DNA from: Paractinoplanes abujensis
Lineage (GTDB): Bacteria; Actinomycetota; Actinomycetes; Mycobacteriales; Micromonosporaceae
Length of the DNA: 64,000 nucleotides
NCBI RefSeq assembly: GCF_014204895.1
Contig: NZ_JACHMF010000001.1
Location: 3,720,001-3,784,000, forward strand
Direction of reading: 5' to 3'
Shown here: one piece after another, positions 33,838 to 42,470 of the stretch
Position numbering within the stretch: position 1 is the stretch's first letter
Layout of the letters: each line of letters opens with the position of its first letter
Made by a program: the position numbers and the translations under genes
Notes under the pieces: generated by a model
The model's database searches: none
What the model was told of the DNA's origin: nothing
Seen by the model: the letters and a program-made list of their open reading frames with translations, nothing else

Positions 33838-35412
33838 TCACAAGGTGCAGGTCGCGCCGGCGGCCGGCACTTTGAGGTCGATGAGATAGTCGGCGGCGGC
33901 CTTGTTGACGCAGGGATTCGTGCCCGCGGTCACGATCGTGTGCCCCTCGCCGCGCACCGTGAGCAGCGCGCTGCCCAGGGATTCGGCGAGGCGGACGCCA
34001 CCGGCGTGCGGGGTGGTGGGGTCCCCGGTGATCGAGACGACGAGCGTACGGGGAAGGCCTTGGATGTTCTGGGCGTACGGGAAGCCCAGCGTGGGCGGGG
34101 CCGGCCAGTGCTCGCAGCCGTCGCGGGCCCCGGTCAGCGCGACGCCCGGATCCATGAACGGCGCCGACTTGATGACAGCGGCGCGCAGCTCGTTGCCCTG
34201 CTGCTCGCTCAGCCGCTGCTCGTCCATGCAGTTGATGGCGTACAGGGCCTCGGCGAAGTTGGTCCAGGCGCCCTTGGCGTCCCGGCCGGAGAAGTCGAAG
34301 CCGAGCTGGGCCAGTTCGTCGCCGCGGCCCTGCCGCAGCTGGCCGAGTCCCTTGATGATGCGCGGCCAGGCCGCCTGGGTGTAGAGGCCGGAGATCACGC
34401 CGCCCACCGCCGCGTCGAAGTCGAGTTCGCCGCCGAGCGCGGGGACCGGCTTGTCGTACAGCGGGCGGACGATCTTCTGGAACTCGGCGGTGGCCGCTTC
34501 CGGGTCGCGGCCGATCGGGCAGCCGGCCTGCCGGGCACAGAACGCGGCCATGCGGTCGAAGGCCGCCTGGAACCCGCTGAACGCGAAGACCCGCCGTTCC
34601 ATGGTGCCCTGCCGGGAGTCGATGGCCCCGTCGAGCAGCATCGCGCGCACGTTGCGCGGGAACTGTTCGGCGTAGACCGCGCCGAGCCGGGTGCCGTAGC
34701 TCTGGCCGAGGAAGGTGAACTTCTCATCGCCGAGGACGACGCGCAGGATGTCCATGTCACGGGCCACATCGCGGGTGCCGAGATGGGCGAGGACGTCGGG
34801 ACCGCCCGAGCCCTTCGCGCAGCGCTCGACCAGCGCCCGGGTGTCGTCCTCGGTCCACTGGACGGTCGTGCCCTGCGTGGTCAGCGGCACGATGCCCCGA
34901 TCGGCCTCTTCGTCGGTGTAGCAGTCGACCGCGGGTTCGGTGGAGCCGACACCCCGCGGATCGAACCCGACCAGGTCGAACCGCTCGACGAGCGGGCTCT
35001 TCGCCTTGATCAGCCCGAGGGCGGTGGTGGCGGCCCCGAACACCCCCGACCCGCCCGGGCCGCCCGGGTTGGTGACCAGCGAGCCGATCTTGTCCCCGGT
35101 GGCGGCGCGCCGGGCCACGGCCACTTCGATGGTGCGTCCGCCGGGGTCGTCGTAGCTCAGGGGCGCCTGCATCCGGGCACACTCCAGCCCGTCGACCAGC
35201 GCCATGATGGTGCTTTCGGTCTCGGTCGTGGCGTAGTCGTCGCACGCGGTCCACTTCAGCGTCTGCTGGTGGAACCGGTCGAGCCCGGGCGGGTTGCCGG
35301 AGGCCGCCGGGGCCGGTGCCTCCGACGTGCAGGCACCAAGCGGCACGAGAAGCGCCGCGGCGGCGAGCCCGGACACTGTTCGGATCAGCTTTCTTGTCGT
35401 CAGAAGCGCCAT
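33838..35412 (-). CDS. Lipoprotein alpha/beta-hydrolase peptidase (SlpD/SlpE-like, S33)
   Basis: This 524-residue exported lipoprotein has its lipobox at VPLGAC (Cys near 28). It matches mycelium-associated tripeptidyl aminopeptidases. It has VTNPGGPGGSG (oxyanion hole), FDLVGFDPRGVGST, the nucleophile LGQSYGTRLG (Ser near 240), SITGDPTTP (Asp) and GEGHTIV (His), and a C-terminal TAP-like domain with Cys-rich closing segments. It probably removes N-terminal peptides outside the cell. ATG 35412 follows GTGGGGGT. A 21-base palindrome lies 57 bases upstream, next to the TetR gene on the same strand. Confidence 0.92.
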   Translation of the reverse strand: MALLTTRKLIRTVSGLAAAALLVPLGACTSEAPAPAASGNPPGLDRFHQQTLKWTACDDYATTETESTIMALVDGLECARMQAPLSYDDPGGRTIEVAVARRAATGDKIGSLVTNPGGPGGSGVFGAATTALGLIKAKSPLVERFDLVGFDPRGVGSTEPAVDCYTDEEADRGIVPLTTQGTTVQWTEDDTRALVERCAKGSGGPDVLAHLGTRDVARDMDILRVVLGDEKFTFLGQSYGTRLGAVYAEQFPRNVRAMLLDGAIDSRQGTMERRVFAFSGFQAAFDRMAAFCARQAGCPIGRDPEAATAEFQKIVRPLYDKPVPALGGELDFDAAVGGVISGLYTQAAWPRIIKGLGQLRQGRGDELAQLGFDFSGRDAKGAWTNFAEALYAINCMDEQRLSEQQGNELRAAVIKSAPFMDPGVALTGARDGCEHWPAPPTLGFPYAQNIQGLPRTLVVSITGDPTTPHAGGVRLAESLGSALLTVRGEGHTIVTAGTNPCVNKAAADYLIDLKVPAAGATCTL

Positions 35413-35468
35413 ACCCCCACAACAGCAGCCGCAGGGCCCTCTCGTTCAGGGCCGTCACGTCACCGCAA

Positions 35469-35489
35469 CTAGTGACGTGACGTCACTAG
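35469..35489. promoter_or_regulatory. Palindrome between TetR gene and peptidase
   Basis: CTAGTGACG-TGA-CGTCACTAG has perfect 9-base arms and a 3-base centre. Nearby CGTCACGTCACCG (about 35452) repeats the half-site. It lies upstream of the peptidase gene and is a strong candidate operator. The adjacent TetR is one candidate binder, although the motif differs from the palindrome in that gene's own promoter. Confidence 0.65.
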
Positions 35490-35517
35490 CAGCCGGGGCG
35501 ACCGCGCCCTATCCCGG

Positions 35518-36120
35518 TCACAGCCCGCTGAGCACGCTGTCGACGGCCAGGTAGAGGGTCTCGGTCTCGGACTCCAGGATCGAGTCCCCGGCGGGCAGGG
35601 CCCGTTCGATCGAGAGTCCGTTGAGGACGGTGAGCAGGAACCTCACGCGGCGCGCATGGTCCTCTTTCGGCAGCGCGCCCTCGTCGGCGAGGACCGACAG
35701 CCAGTATTCGATGCGGCGCCAGCCTCCTTGCTCCAGGCCCAGGTACGCCGCGCGCACCTCCTCGGTCGGCTCGGCCGCGATGTACGTGCGGTAGGCGATG
35801 GTCCACGCCTCACGCGCCTGCTCCCCCACGCCGGCCGGGGCGAGCACTTGGCGCAGGCAGGTGACCAGCCGGTCCCGGGCGGGCAGCGACCGGTCCTTGA
35901 TCGGGTCGTCGGGGAACATGTGGCCGTAGATCCGGCCGAGCACGGCGTCCTTCAGCGCGCGCTGGTTCGGGAAGTGGAACCGGAGCGAACCCGTGCTCAC
36001 CCCGGCCCGCGCCGCGACCGCGCGCACGCTCAGACTCGCCGTCACGTCTTCGGCGAGCATCGCCGCCGCGGCGGCCAGAATCCGTTCCCGTGAGCCGGTT
36101 CTGCCGTCTTCCTGTGTCAC
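35518..36120 (-). CDS. TetR family transcriptional regulator
   Basis: This 200-residue repressor starts at GTG 36120 after AGGAGG. The helix-turn-helix is GSRERILAAAAAMLAEDVTASLSVRAVAARAGVSTGSLRFHFPNQRALKDAV (residues 9-60). The large C-terminal domain has conserved aromatic residues (AWTIAYRTYIAAEP). It is divergent from the CPBP membrane protease gene, with the palindrome CGTACTAGTACG in between, so it probably controls that gene and itself. Confidence 0.93.
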   Translation of the reverse strand: MTQEDGRTGSRERILAAAAAMLAEDVTASLSVRAVAARAGVSTGSLRFHFPNQRALKDAVLGRIYGHMFPDDPIKDRSLPARDRLVTCLRQVLAPAGVGEQAREAWTIAYRTYIAAEPTEEVRAAYLGLEQGGWRRIEYWLSVLADEGALPKEDHARRVRFLLTVLNGLSIERALPAGDSILESETETLYLAVDSVLSGL

Positions 36121-36139
36121 CCGCCACCTCCTATTACAC

Positions 36140-36151
36140 CGTACTAGTACG
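36140..36151. promoter_or_regulatory. Palindromic operator CGTACTAGTACG
   Basis: A perfect 12-base palindrome lies 20 bases upstream of the TetR start and 61 bases upstream of the CPBP protease start. Its position in a divergent promoter suggests binding by the TetR at 36120. Confidence 0.65.
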
Positions 36152-36211
36152 CCGTGCTACTTTCCGCTGGTACAGCGTGTCAGTGCTGTCGCGACCCCTG
36201 AAGAGGACGCC

Positions 36212-37165
36212 ATGACCAGGATGATCAAACCAAACTGGCTGCTGACTCCGGGCGAGCCTCGCAACGGGCCGTCGGTTCCTGCCGGAGTCGAATACCACCG
36301 AGTTCTCGCCGGCGACAAACGCCGGATCGGTCGCGGCCTGCTCGCGATCGTCCTCCTGCTGGCCGGGCTCGTCATCTTTCCCACCGTGATCGGCCGGGCG
36401 GCCGCGCTCATCGACGAGCAGCGCGGCTACAGCCCGCCGATCGTGGGCGGCACCGACTACACGCCGCTGTACCACGCCGGTTCGATGCTCTCGCTCGCGT
36501 TGCTCATCCCGTGGAGCATGCTCATCCAGCGGTGGCTCTACGGCGTACCCGGGGCCTCTCTGCACTCGGTGACGTCGCGGTTCCGCTTCGACCTGCTCGG
36601 CAAGTCGCTGCTCGTCATCGGTCCCGCCTGGCTGGTCGTCAACCTCCTCGGCGCCCTCCCGCCCGGCGCGGAGTCGCCGTGGTCGCAGACCGGCCTCGTC
36701 GCCATCTTCATCGCCACGCTGCTGCTCACCCCGCTGCAGTCGGCGGGTGAGGAGTACGGCGTACGGGGGCTGATCTTCCGGGTCGTCGGGGGCTGGGCCC
36801 GCAGCCCGCGGGCCGGGCTGATCGCCGGGGTTCTGGTCTCGAGCGTGCTGTTCACCGCGATTCACGGCTCCACCGACCCGTACATCAATCTGTGGTATTT
36901 CGTGCTGTGGACCGGGCTGGCCATCATCACGTGGCGCACCGGCGGGCTGGAGATCGCGGTCATGCTGCACGCCGTGCTCAACACGTTCACCTTGCTCCTG
37001 GCCACCGCCCTGCGCGTGGACCTCGGCCGCGCGACGCAGGACCGCTCGGCCGGGGCCGGCTCGCCGTATCAGCTCATCCCCACCCTGACAGTCGTCGTCA
37101 TCACCGCCGCCGTCTGGTGGTTCACCCGGAAGCGGGGACCGGCCCGCACCGCCGGCGAGAGGTGA
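36212..37165 (+). CDS. CPBP family intramembrane metalloprotease
   Basis: This 317-residue membrane protein has about eight hydrophobic segments and the CPBP/Abi motifs: SAGEEYGVRGLIFR (the E-E-x3-R catalytic motif near 183), LFTAIHG (His near 213) and MLHAVLNT (His-Asn near 255). Relatives process prenylated proteins or protect against bacteriocins. ATG 36212 follows AAGAGG. The divergent TetR and the intervening palindrome suggest inducible expression. Confidence 0.9.
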   Translation: MTRMIKPNWLLTPGEPRNGPSVPAGVEYHRVLAGDKRRIGRGLLAIVLLLAGLVIFPTVIGRAAALIDEQRGYSPPIVGGTDYTPLYHAGSMLSLALLIPWSMLIQRWLYGVPGASLHSVTSRFRFDLLGKSLLVIGPAWLVVNLLGALPPGAESPWSQTGLVAIFIATLLLTPLQSAGEEYGVRGLIFRVVGGWARSPRAGLIAGVLVSSVLFTAIHGSTDPYINLWYFVLWTGLAIITWRTGGLEIAVMLHAVLNTFTLLLATALRVDLGRATQDRSAGAGSPYQLIPTLTVVVITAAVWWFTRKRGPARTAGER

Positions 37166-37239
37166 CAGCGGCGGCGCTCGCTTGACCGTGTTCCTGCCAC
37201 ACAGTGTTCGCTGCGAAGGACCGAGCATAGGAGACTCAC

Positions 37240-38496
37240 GTGGACGTGTGGAACGGGGCCGTCAAGCACCGCCCGGCTGCAGTGGTGCGGCCCGTAACCG
37301 CCGAGCAGGTGGCGCAAGCCGTCGTCGAACGGGGCGAGCTGGCCCTGTCGGTACGGTCAGGCGGGCACGATCCCGCCGGCCGTTCGGTCCGCGACGGCGG
37401 ACTCGTGCTGGACATCCGCGACCTGAGCACGGTTCACATCGACGCCGGCCGCCGGATCGCGCGGATCGGCGGGGGCGCCACCTCCGCCGCCGTGGCGGCC
37501 GCGGCCGCCGCTCACGGGCTGGCCGCCGCGGCCGGCAACGTCGGCTCGGTCGGGTTCGCCGGGCTCAGCCTCGGTGGCGGGTACGGTCCCCTGTCCGGCT
37601 CGTACGGTCTGGCCGTGGACAACATCGTCGGCGCGCAGGTGGTGCTGGCCGACGGCCGCATCGTCGAGACCGACGAGACGCGCGAGCCGGAGCTGTTCTG
37701 GGCGATCCGGGGTGGCGGGGGCAACTTCGGTGTCGTCACCGAACTGCGGGTCCGGCTGCATCCCGTCGAGCAGCTCACCGCCGGCATCCTCTTCTTCGCC
37801 TGGGCGGAGGCCGAGCAGCTGTTCCCGCTGCTGGCCCGCTACATGCACGACGCGCCGGAGGCCCTCACCACCCAGCTCGGCGTCTTCACCGCACCCGGCG
37901 GCGGGCCGGGACTGTTCGCGCTGCCCGCCTGGTCCGGCCATCCCGACGAGGGCCGGGCCGAGATCGACAAGTTCGCGGCCCTGGGCACCCTGACGTCCGC
38001 CCGGATCAGCGAGATGGGCTACGCCGACCTGATGGCGCTGTACGAAACGCTGACCCCGCCCGGCCGGCAGGTCGCCATGCGGACCCGCACGGTCCCGGAG
38101 ATCACGCCCGCCGTCGCGCGCGCCCTGGTGCACGCCGGGGACACGCTGACCACGCCGATGTCCGGCATCCCGATCAACCATCTCCGCGGACCGTCCACGA
38201 AGGTCGGCCCCGGTGACACCGCCTTCGCCTACCGTGCCCCGCACTTCGTGGCCGAGATCGCCGCGGTGTGGCATCCCGATCTGCCCGGCGAGCACGCCGC
38301 GTGGGCGCACGACGTGTGGGCCGAGCTCGGACCGCACTCACTGCCGGGCGGTTACGTCAACCTCATCGGGCCGCAGGACCAGGATCAGGCCGACGCCGCG
38401 TACGGTCCCCACACGGATCGCCTGCTCCACGCGAAGCAGACCTACGATCCGGCCGGCGTCTTCTCCGCGACCGCGCTGCCCCGGCCGCTGACGTAG
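37240..38496 (+). CDS. FAD-binding oxidoreductase, BBE/PCMH family
   Basis: This 418-residue flavoenzyme has the PCMH FAD domain (RPVTAEQVAQAVVERGELALSVRSGGHDPAGRS, GGGATSAAV, LGGGYGPLSGSYGLAVDNIVGAQVVLADG) and the C-terminal berberine-bridge segment (AAYGPHTDRLLHAKQTYDPAGVF). His in SGGHDPAG is the usual covalent flavin attachment. The second Cys attachment of bicovalent members is absent (GNVGSVG). It starts at GTG 37240 after AGGAG, about 30-40 residues shorter at the N-terminus than many relatives. The substrate is unknown. Confidence 0.9.
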   Translation: MDVWNGAVKHRPAAVVRPVTAEQVAQAVVERGELALSVRSGGHDPAGRSVRDGGLVLDIRDLSTVHIDAGRRIARIGGGATSAAVAAAAAAHGLAAAAGNVGSVGFAGLSLGGGYGPLSGSYGLAVDNIVGAQVVLADGRIVETDETREPELFWAIRGGGGNFGVVTELRVRLHPVEQLTAGILFFAWAEAEQLFPLLARYMHDAPEALTTQLGVFTAPGGGPGLFALPAWSGHPDEGRAEIDKFAALGTLTSARISEMGYADLMALYETLTPPGRQVAMRTRTVPEITPAVARALVHAGDTLTTPMSGIPINHLRGPSTKVGPGDTAFAYRAPHFVAEIAAVWHPDLPGEHAAWAHDVWAELGPHSLPGGYVNLIGPQDQDQADAAYGPHTDRLLHAKQTYDPAGVFSATALPRPLT

Positions 38497-38504
38497 GGCG
38501 CCCG

Positions 38505-39317
38505 TCAATGGGGCAGACCGACCGTACGGGAAAGCAAGGCGTCCATGGCTCCGGTCGGCAGCAGCCGGCTCATCGCCACGACGCCGCGCACATCGGCCCC
38601 GGCGAAGTAACGCGCCCGGGGCCGGCGAGTGGTCAGAGCACGTTCGACGACGGCCGCGACCCGGCCGGGGTCCCCGGCGCCGTCCTCCACCTTCCGGCTG
38701 AAGCGGATGAAGGCCTCCAGGGCGGAACCGTAACGACCCTTGGCCTGCTCCCCCAGGCGTTCCATGTCGGCCTTCAGGGCGACCTCGGTGCCGGCCCGGT
38801 TCCGCGACTTGTGGCTCCCCGATTCGATGATCACCACGGGCACCCGCCAGGGCCGCAGTTCCTGACGCAACGCGTCGGAGATCGCCTCCAGCGCGAACTT
38901 CGAGGCGTTGTAGGCGCCGAGGAAGGGGGTGGCGACGAGGCCTCCGGCCGAACCGATCATGACGACCCGGCCCTGTCCGGCCCGGATCGCGGGCAGGAAC
39001 GCCTGCGTCACCGCGAGCAGCCCGACGACGTTGATCTCCAATTGGTCCCGCAGGCGCTCCAGCGGCAAATACTCCAGCGGGCCGGCGAAGGTGACTCCGG
39101 CGTTGTTGACCAGACCGTCGAGCCGCTCGATCTCCTTCGCGGCCGCGGCGAGCTGAGCGCCGTCGGTGACGTCCAGCAGCAAGGGACGGATTCCCCGGCC
39201 CGGCGGAGCGTCGGCGACCCGCCTCACCCCGGCGACGACTTCGTGCCCCCGGCCGGCCAGATGTGTTGCGATCGCCCGGCCGATGCCGCTGGAAGCTCCT
39301 GTGACGAGGTAGGCCAT
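38505..39317 (-). CDS. Short-chain dehydrogenase/reductase
   Basis: This 270-residue classical SDR has VTGASSGIGRA (residues 4-14), LDVTD, VNNAGVT, MIGSAGG (catalytic Ser) and YNASK (Tyr-Lys). A C-terminal extension with PRARYFAGADVRG resembles retinol/steroid-dehydrogenase-like members that act on hydrophobic alcohols. ATG 39317 follows AGGAGA. It is divergent from the AraC gene, which is its likely regulator, and convergent with the BBE flavoenzyme eight bases away. Confidence 0.93.
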   Translation of the reverse strand: MAYLVTGASSGIGRAIATHLAGRGHEVVAGVRRVADAPPGRGIRPLLLDVTDGAQLAAAAKEIERLDGLVNNAGVTFAGPLEYLPLERLRDQLEINVVGLLAVTQAFLPAIRAGQGRVVMIGSAGGLVATPFLGAYNASKFALEAISDALRQELRPWRVPVVIIESGSHKSRNRAGTEVALKADMERLGEQAKGRYGSALEAFIRFSRKVEDGAGDPGRVAAVVERALTTRRPRARYFAGADVRGVVAMSRLLPTGAMDALLSRTVGLPH

Positions 39318-39433
39318 GGTGTCTCCTGCACTGTGGGTCCGATCCCGTCGAGCGTAGGAGGACGGCCTCGGCCCGCACATGAACGGCAGCGACAAGATCT
39401 CGGGACATGACCGCCATCCGGAAGGGACATCCG

Positions 39434-40381
39434 ATGGACCTCAACGGCGCTACGCATCCGACGTTCGCCGCCTTCCAGGACGCGTGGGCGGCACAGCTCG
39501 GTGACGGTTTGCCGATGCCGGCTTTCGACCAGGCCACCAAGGCGGACTACCGCGGCCGGGCACGGGTGGCCCGGCTGCGCGACATCACGGTCGTCGACGC
39601 GCATGCCGTCTCGGCCCTGCGGACCCTGGAGGATCCGGACGACGTCGAGGACCTGGTGAAGATGTACGTCGTACGGCGTGGAACGTGGACGCTGGGCGGT
39701 GCGCCGCTCGCCGCCGGCCACACCGCCGTACCGGCCGGGCAGTTCCTCCTCCATCACATGGTGCGGCCCACGCCGTTCGAGACGGCACCGCAGACGAACG
39801 CGAAGATTCTCGTGCTGCCCGCCGCCGTGCTCGCCTCCGAGCTCGGTAACCGGGCCGTCGTCGGACCGGCGGACTCGGCCGAGGTCCGCCTGCTGACTGC
39901 GCACACCGGCATGGTCATGGCCACCCTCGCCGGCCTGGGCCCGGCCGGTGCCGAAGCCGCCTACCGCAGTCTGCTGGAGCTGGCGAAAGCCGTTGCGGCG
40001 GGCCGGTTCGACGATGCGGAGCCGGTGCTGGCGCCCGCGCTCACGCGGGCCGCGAAGGATCTGGCCGACCAGCGGCTGCGTGATCGCGAGCTGTCGCCGG
40101 TGATGCTGGCGCGCGCGCTTCGGGTCTCGCCGCGCACCCTGCAACGAGCGTTCGCCGCGGCCGGGGAGCCCGCGGGCGCCTACATCCGGCGCCGGCGGCT
40201 GGAACAGGCACGCCTGGCCCTGGGCGCGCCGGGCCGCCGCGTGAGCGTCACCGAGATCGCCGCCTCCTGGCATTTCGCGGACAGCAGCCACTTCAGCCGG
40301 GCCTTCAAGGCCCACTACGGCTTGACGCCCGGGGAGTACGCCCGGTCGGAAGCCCAGGCCCGCCGATCGGGGTGGCGCTGA
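39434..40381 (+). CDS. AraC family transcriptional regulator
   Basis: This 315-residue regulator has an AraC-binding-like N-terminal sensor (RARVARLRDITVVDAHAV, then VVRRGTWTLGG, residues 40-190). The two C-terminal helix-turn-helix motifs are SPVMLARALRVSPRTLQRAFAAAGEPAGAYIRRRRLEQAR and VSVTEIAASWHFADSSHFSRAFKAHYGLTPGEY. ATG 39434 follows GAAGGGA; an in-frame ATG at 39407 is possible. It is divergent from the SDR gene and probably activates it in response to the SDR substrate. Confidence 0.92.
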   Translation: MDLNGATHPTFAAFQDAWAAQLGDGLPMPAFDQATKADYRGRARVARLRDITVVDAHAVSALRTLEDPDDVEDLVKMYVVRRGTWTLGGAPLAAGHTAVPAGQFLLHHMVRPTPFETAPQTNAKILVLPAAVLASELGNRAVVGPADSAEVRLLTAHTGMVMATLAGLGPAGAEAAYRSLLELAKAVAAGRFDDAEPVLAPALTRAAKDLADQRLRDRELSPVMLARALRVSPRTLQRAFAAAGEPAGAYIRRRRLEQARLALGAPGRRVSVTEIAASWHFADSSHFSRAFKAHYGLTPGEYARSEAQARRSGWR

Positions 40382-40393
40382 TCACGCAATAGT

Positions 40394-40448
40394 TCTGGAT
40401 CGATCGGTGCAGAAGTGTTACGCTGACTTCCGTACCGATCGATCTGGA
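40394..40448. promoter_or_regulatory. TetR-type operators upstream of hydrolase-MFS operon
   Basis: TCTGGATCGATCGGT (40394-40408) and TACCGATCGATCTGGA (40433-40448) face each other. The first is the exact complement of 15 bases of the element at 31895-31910. The intervening GTGTTACGCTGACTTCCGTACCGATC matches the 31.9 kb promoter closely. This implies control by the TetR at 31264-31872. Confidence 0.7.
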
Positions 40449-40464
40449 AATGAAAGGACGAGCG

Positions 40465-41238
40465 ATGTCCAGCGACAACCGCCGTACGCGGGTATTGGTT
40501 CACGGAGTTCCCGAGACCACGGCCATCTGGCAGCCGCTGCTGAGCGAACTGGCCGCGCTCGGCGCCGGGAACGTGGTCACGCTGAACCCGCCCGGCTTCG
40601 GCGCACCGCTGCCCGCGGGCTTCGAGGCGACCCTCGACGGCTACCGGGACTGGCTGATCGACGAGCTCACGACGTTCGACGCGCCGGTCGACCTGGTGGG
40701 CCACGACTTCGGCGGCATTCACGCGGCTTGGGTCATGATGGACCGTCCCGATCTGATCCACAGCTGGGCCAACGACGTGCTCGGGGTCCTGGAGCCGGAT
40801 TACGAGTGGCACGAGACCGCCCGGATCTGGCAGACCCCCGAGGTCGGCGAGGCCTTCAACAAGGACGTGTTCACCGGCACCGACGCCTACCGGGCCGGCC
40901 TGCTGCGCAAGGCCGGCATCCCGTCACCGACGGCCGAACAGGTCGCCCCGGCTCTGAACGCCGACATGGAACGGGCGGTTCTTTCGCTGTACCGTTCGGC
41001 CGCCCAGCCGGTCATGGCCGAGCGGGGCCGGGACCTGACCAAGGCGGCCGCCCGGCCCGGGCTGGCCATCATCGGCACAGCCGACCACGCCGTCGGCTCG
41101 GTCGAGCAGCGCCGCCGGGCCGCCGGACGCGCCGGCGCCAAGGAGATCCGCGAGATGGCGGGCTCCGATCACTGGTGGATGCTCGAGGACCCGAAGCGAG
41201 CCGCCCTCATGCTGACCGCGTTCTGGGCGACCGTCTGA
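40465..41238 (+). CDS. Alpha/beta hydrolase
   Basis: This 257-residue hydrolase has VLVHGVPETTAIW (HGVPE oxyanion hole), LNPPGFGAPLP, LVGHDFGGIHA with Asp in the nucleophile position (GHDFGG, as in haloalkane dehalogenases and epoxide hydrolases), and SDHWWMLEDP with the catalytic His. The Asp nucleophile suggests dehalogenase- or epoxide-hydrolase-like chemistry rather than esterase. ATG 40465 follows GAAAGGACG. The MFS gene follows after 31 bases, so the pair is an operon under the shared TetR operator. Confidence 0.9.
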   Translation: MSSDNRRTRVLVHGVPETTAIWQPLLSELAALGAGNVVTLNPPGFGAPLPAGFEATLDGYRDWLIDELTTFDAPVDLVGHDFGGIHAAWVMMDRPDLIHSWANDVLGVLEPDYEWHETARIWQTPEVGEAFNKDVFTGTDAYRAGLLRKAGIPSPTAEQVAPALNADMERAVLSLYRSAAQPVMAERGRDLTKAAARPGLAIIGTADHAVGSVEQRRRAAGRAGAKEIREMAGSDHWWMLEDPKRAALMLTAFWATV

Positions 41239-41269
41239 CGCCGGGTCCGCTCCTGGAGAAAGGATTCCC

Positions 41270-42463
41270 GTGCAGACCAACCACAAGCCGGCGTCCTGGG
41301 CGGCGGTCGTCTCCGTCGGTGTCGGCACTTTCGCTCTCGTGACGACCGAGTTCCTGCCCATCGGCCTGCTCCCCGAGATCGCCCGCGACCTCGGCATCAC
41401 CGAGGGCACGGCGGGCCTCATGGTGACCATCCCCGGCGTGGCCGCCGCCGTCGCGGCACCGGCCGTCGTGGCGCTGGCCGGTGGGGTCGACCGGCGCCGG
41501 GTGCTCTACGCCCTGCTGCTTCTGCTCGTCGCGTCGAACATCGTGGTCGCCTCCGCGACGCATGTCGTGCCGCTCCTGATCGGACGCGTCCTGCTCGGCA
41601 TCGCGATCGGCGGCTTCTGGAGCATCGGCGGCTCCCTGGGGCCCCGGCTGCGGGAGGGACCCGACGGCGCCCGGGCCAGCTCCATCATCCTGTCCGGCGT
41701 CTCCCTGGGCACCGTCGCCGGGCTCCCGGCCGGGGCGCTGATCGGCTCGCTGCTCGGCTGGCGGCTGGTCTTCGTGGCCTCCGCGGTCCTCGGGCTGCTG
41801 GTGGTGGCCGCGATCGTGGCGTTCGTGCCGCCGGTTGCGCCGCAACCGGGCGCCGGCATTCGAGGCGTCCCCATGGTTCTACGGTCCGCAGCGGTGCGGG
41901 CCGGTCTGATCGCCGGGGTCTTCGTGTTCGCCGGTCACTTCGCCGCCTACACCTACATCACCCCGTTCCTCAACGACGCCCTCGAGGCCGACGGGGCCAC
42001 GCTGAGCGCCGTCCTGCTCGCCTTCGGTGGGGCCGGGTTCCTCGGCAACCTGGCCGGCGGCTTCGCGGCCCGGTACGCGGTGCGCCCCACCGCCGCCGCG
42101 GCGCCCGCCCTGCTGAGCGCGGCCGTGGCAGTGATGCTGCTCGTGGCGGGCCACGCGATCGGAACCGTGGCCGCCGTGATCGTATGGGGGTTCGCGTTCG
42201 GCGCCATCCCGGTCGCCACGCAGACCTATCTGTTCACGGCGGCCCCGGACCGCCTGGAAAGCGTCGCCGCCGCGTTCGTCTCGGTGTCGCAGGCCTCGAT
42301 CGGCGCGGGCGCCCTGCTCGGCGGGATCATGGTGGACCGCTCCGGGGAACCGAGCGCGCTCGGGCTCGGCGCCGGTGCCGCCCTGATCGGCGCGGCAGTG
42401 CTGGCCGGCCTCGGCCGGTCCCGCACCGCCGCGCCCGCCCCCGTCCCGGGCGGCCCGGCCTGA
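41270..42463 (+). CDS. MFS efflux transporter (DHA1/AraJ type)
   Basis: This 397-residue protein has 12 membrane helices. FALVTTEFLPIGLLPEIARDLGITEGTAGLMVTIPG and AGGVDRRRVLYALLLLL (motif A-like), then GRVLLGIAIGGFWSIGGSLGPRL, match the arabinose-efflux/YdhP group of drug:proton antiporters. It starts at GTG 41270 after GGAGAAAGGA. Co-transcription with the Asp-nucleophile hydrolase and a shared TetR operator suggest a detoxification module: modify, then export. Confidence 0.93.
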   Translation: MQTNHKPASWAAVVSVGVGTFALVTTEFLPIGLLPEIARDLGITEGTAGLMVTIPGVAAAVAAPAVVALAGGVDRRRVLYALLLLLVASNIVVASATHVVPLLIGRVLLGIAIGGFWSIGGSLGPRLREGPDGARASSIILSGVSLGTVAGLPAGALIGSLLGWRLVFVASAVLGLLVVAAIVAFVPPVAPQPGAGIRGVPMVLRSAAVRAGLIAGVFVFAGHFAAYTYITPFLNDALEADGATLSAVLLAFGGAGFLGNLAGGFAARYAVRPTAAAAPALLSAAVAVMLLVAGHAIGTVAAVIVWGFAFGAIPVATQTYLFTAAPDRLESVAAAFVSVSQASIGAGALLGGIMVDRSGEPSALGLGAGAALIGAAVLAGLGRSRTAAPAPVPGGPA

Positions 42464-42470
42464 CCGCCGG

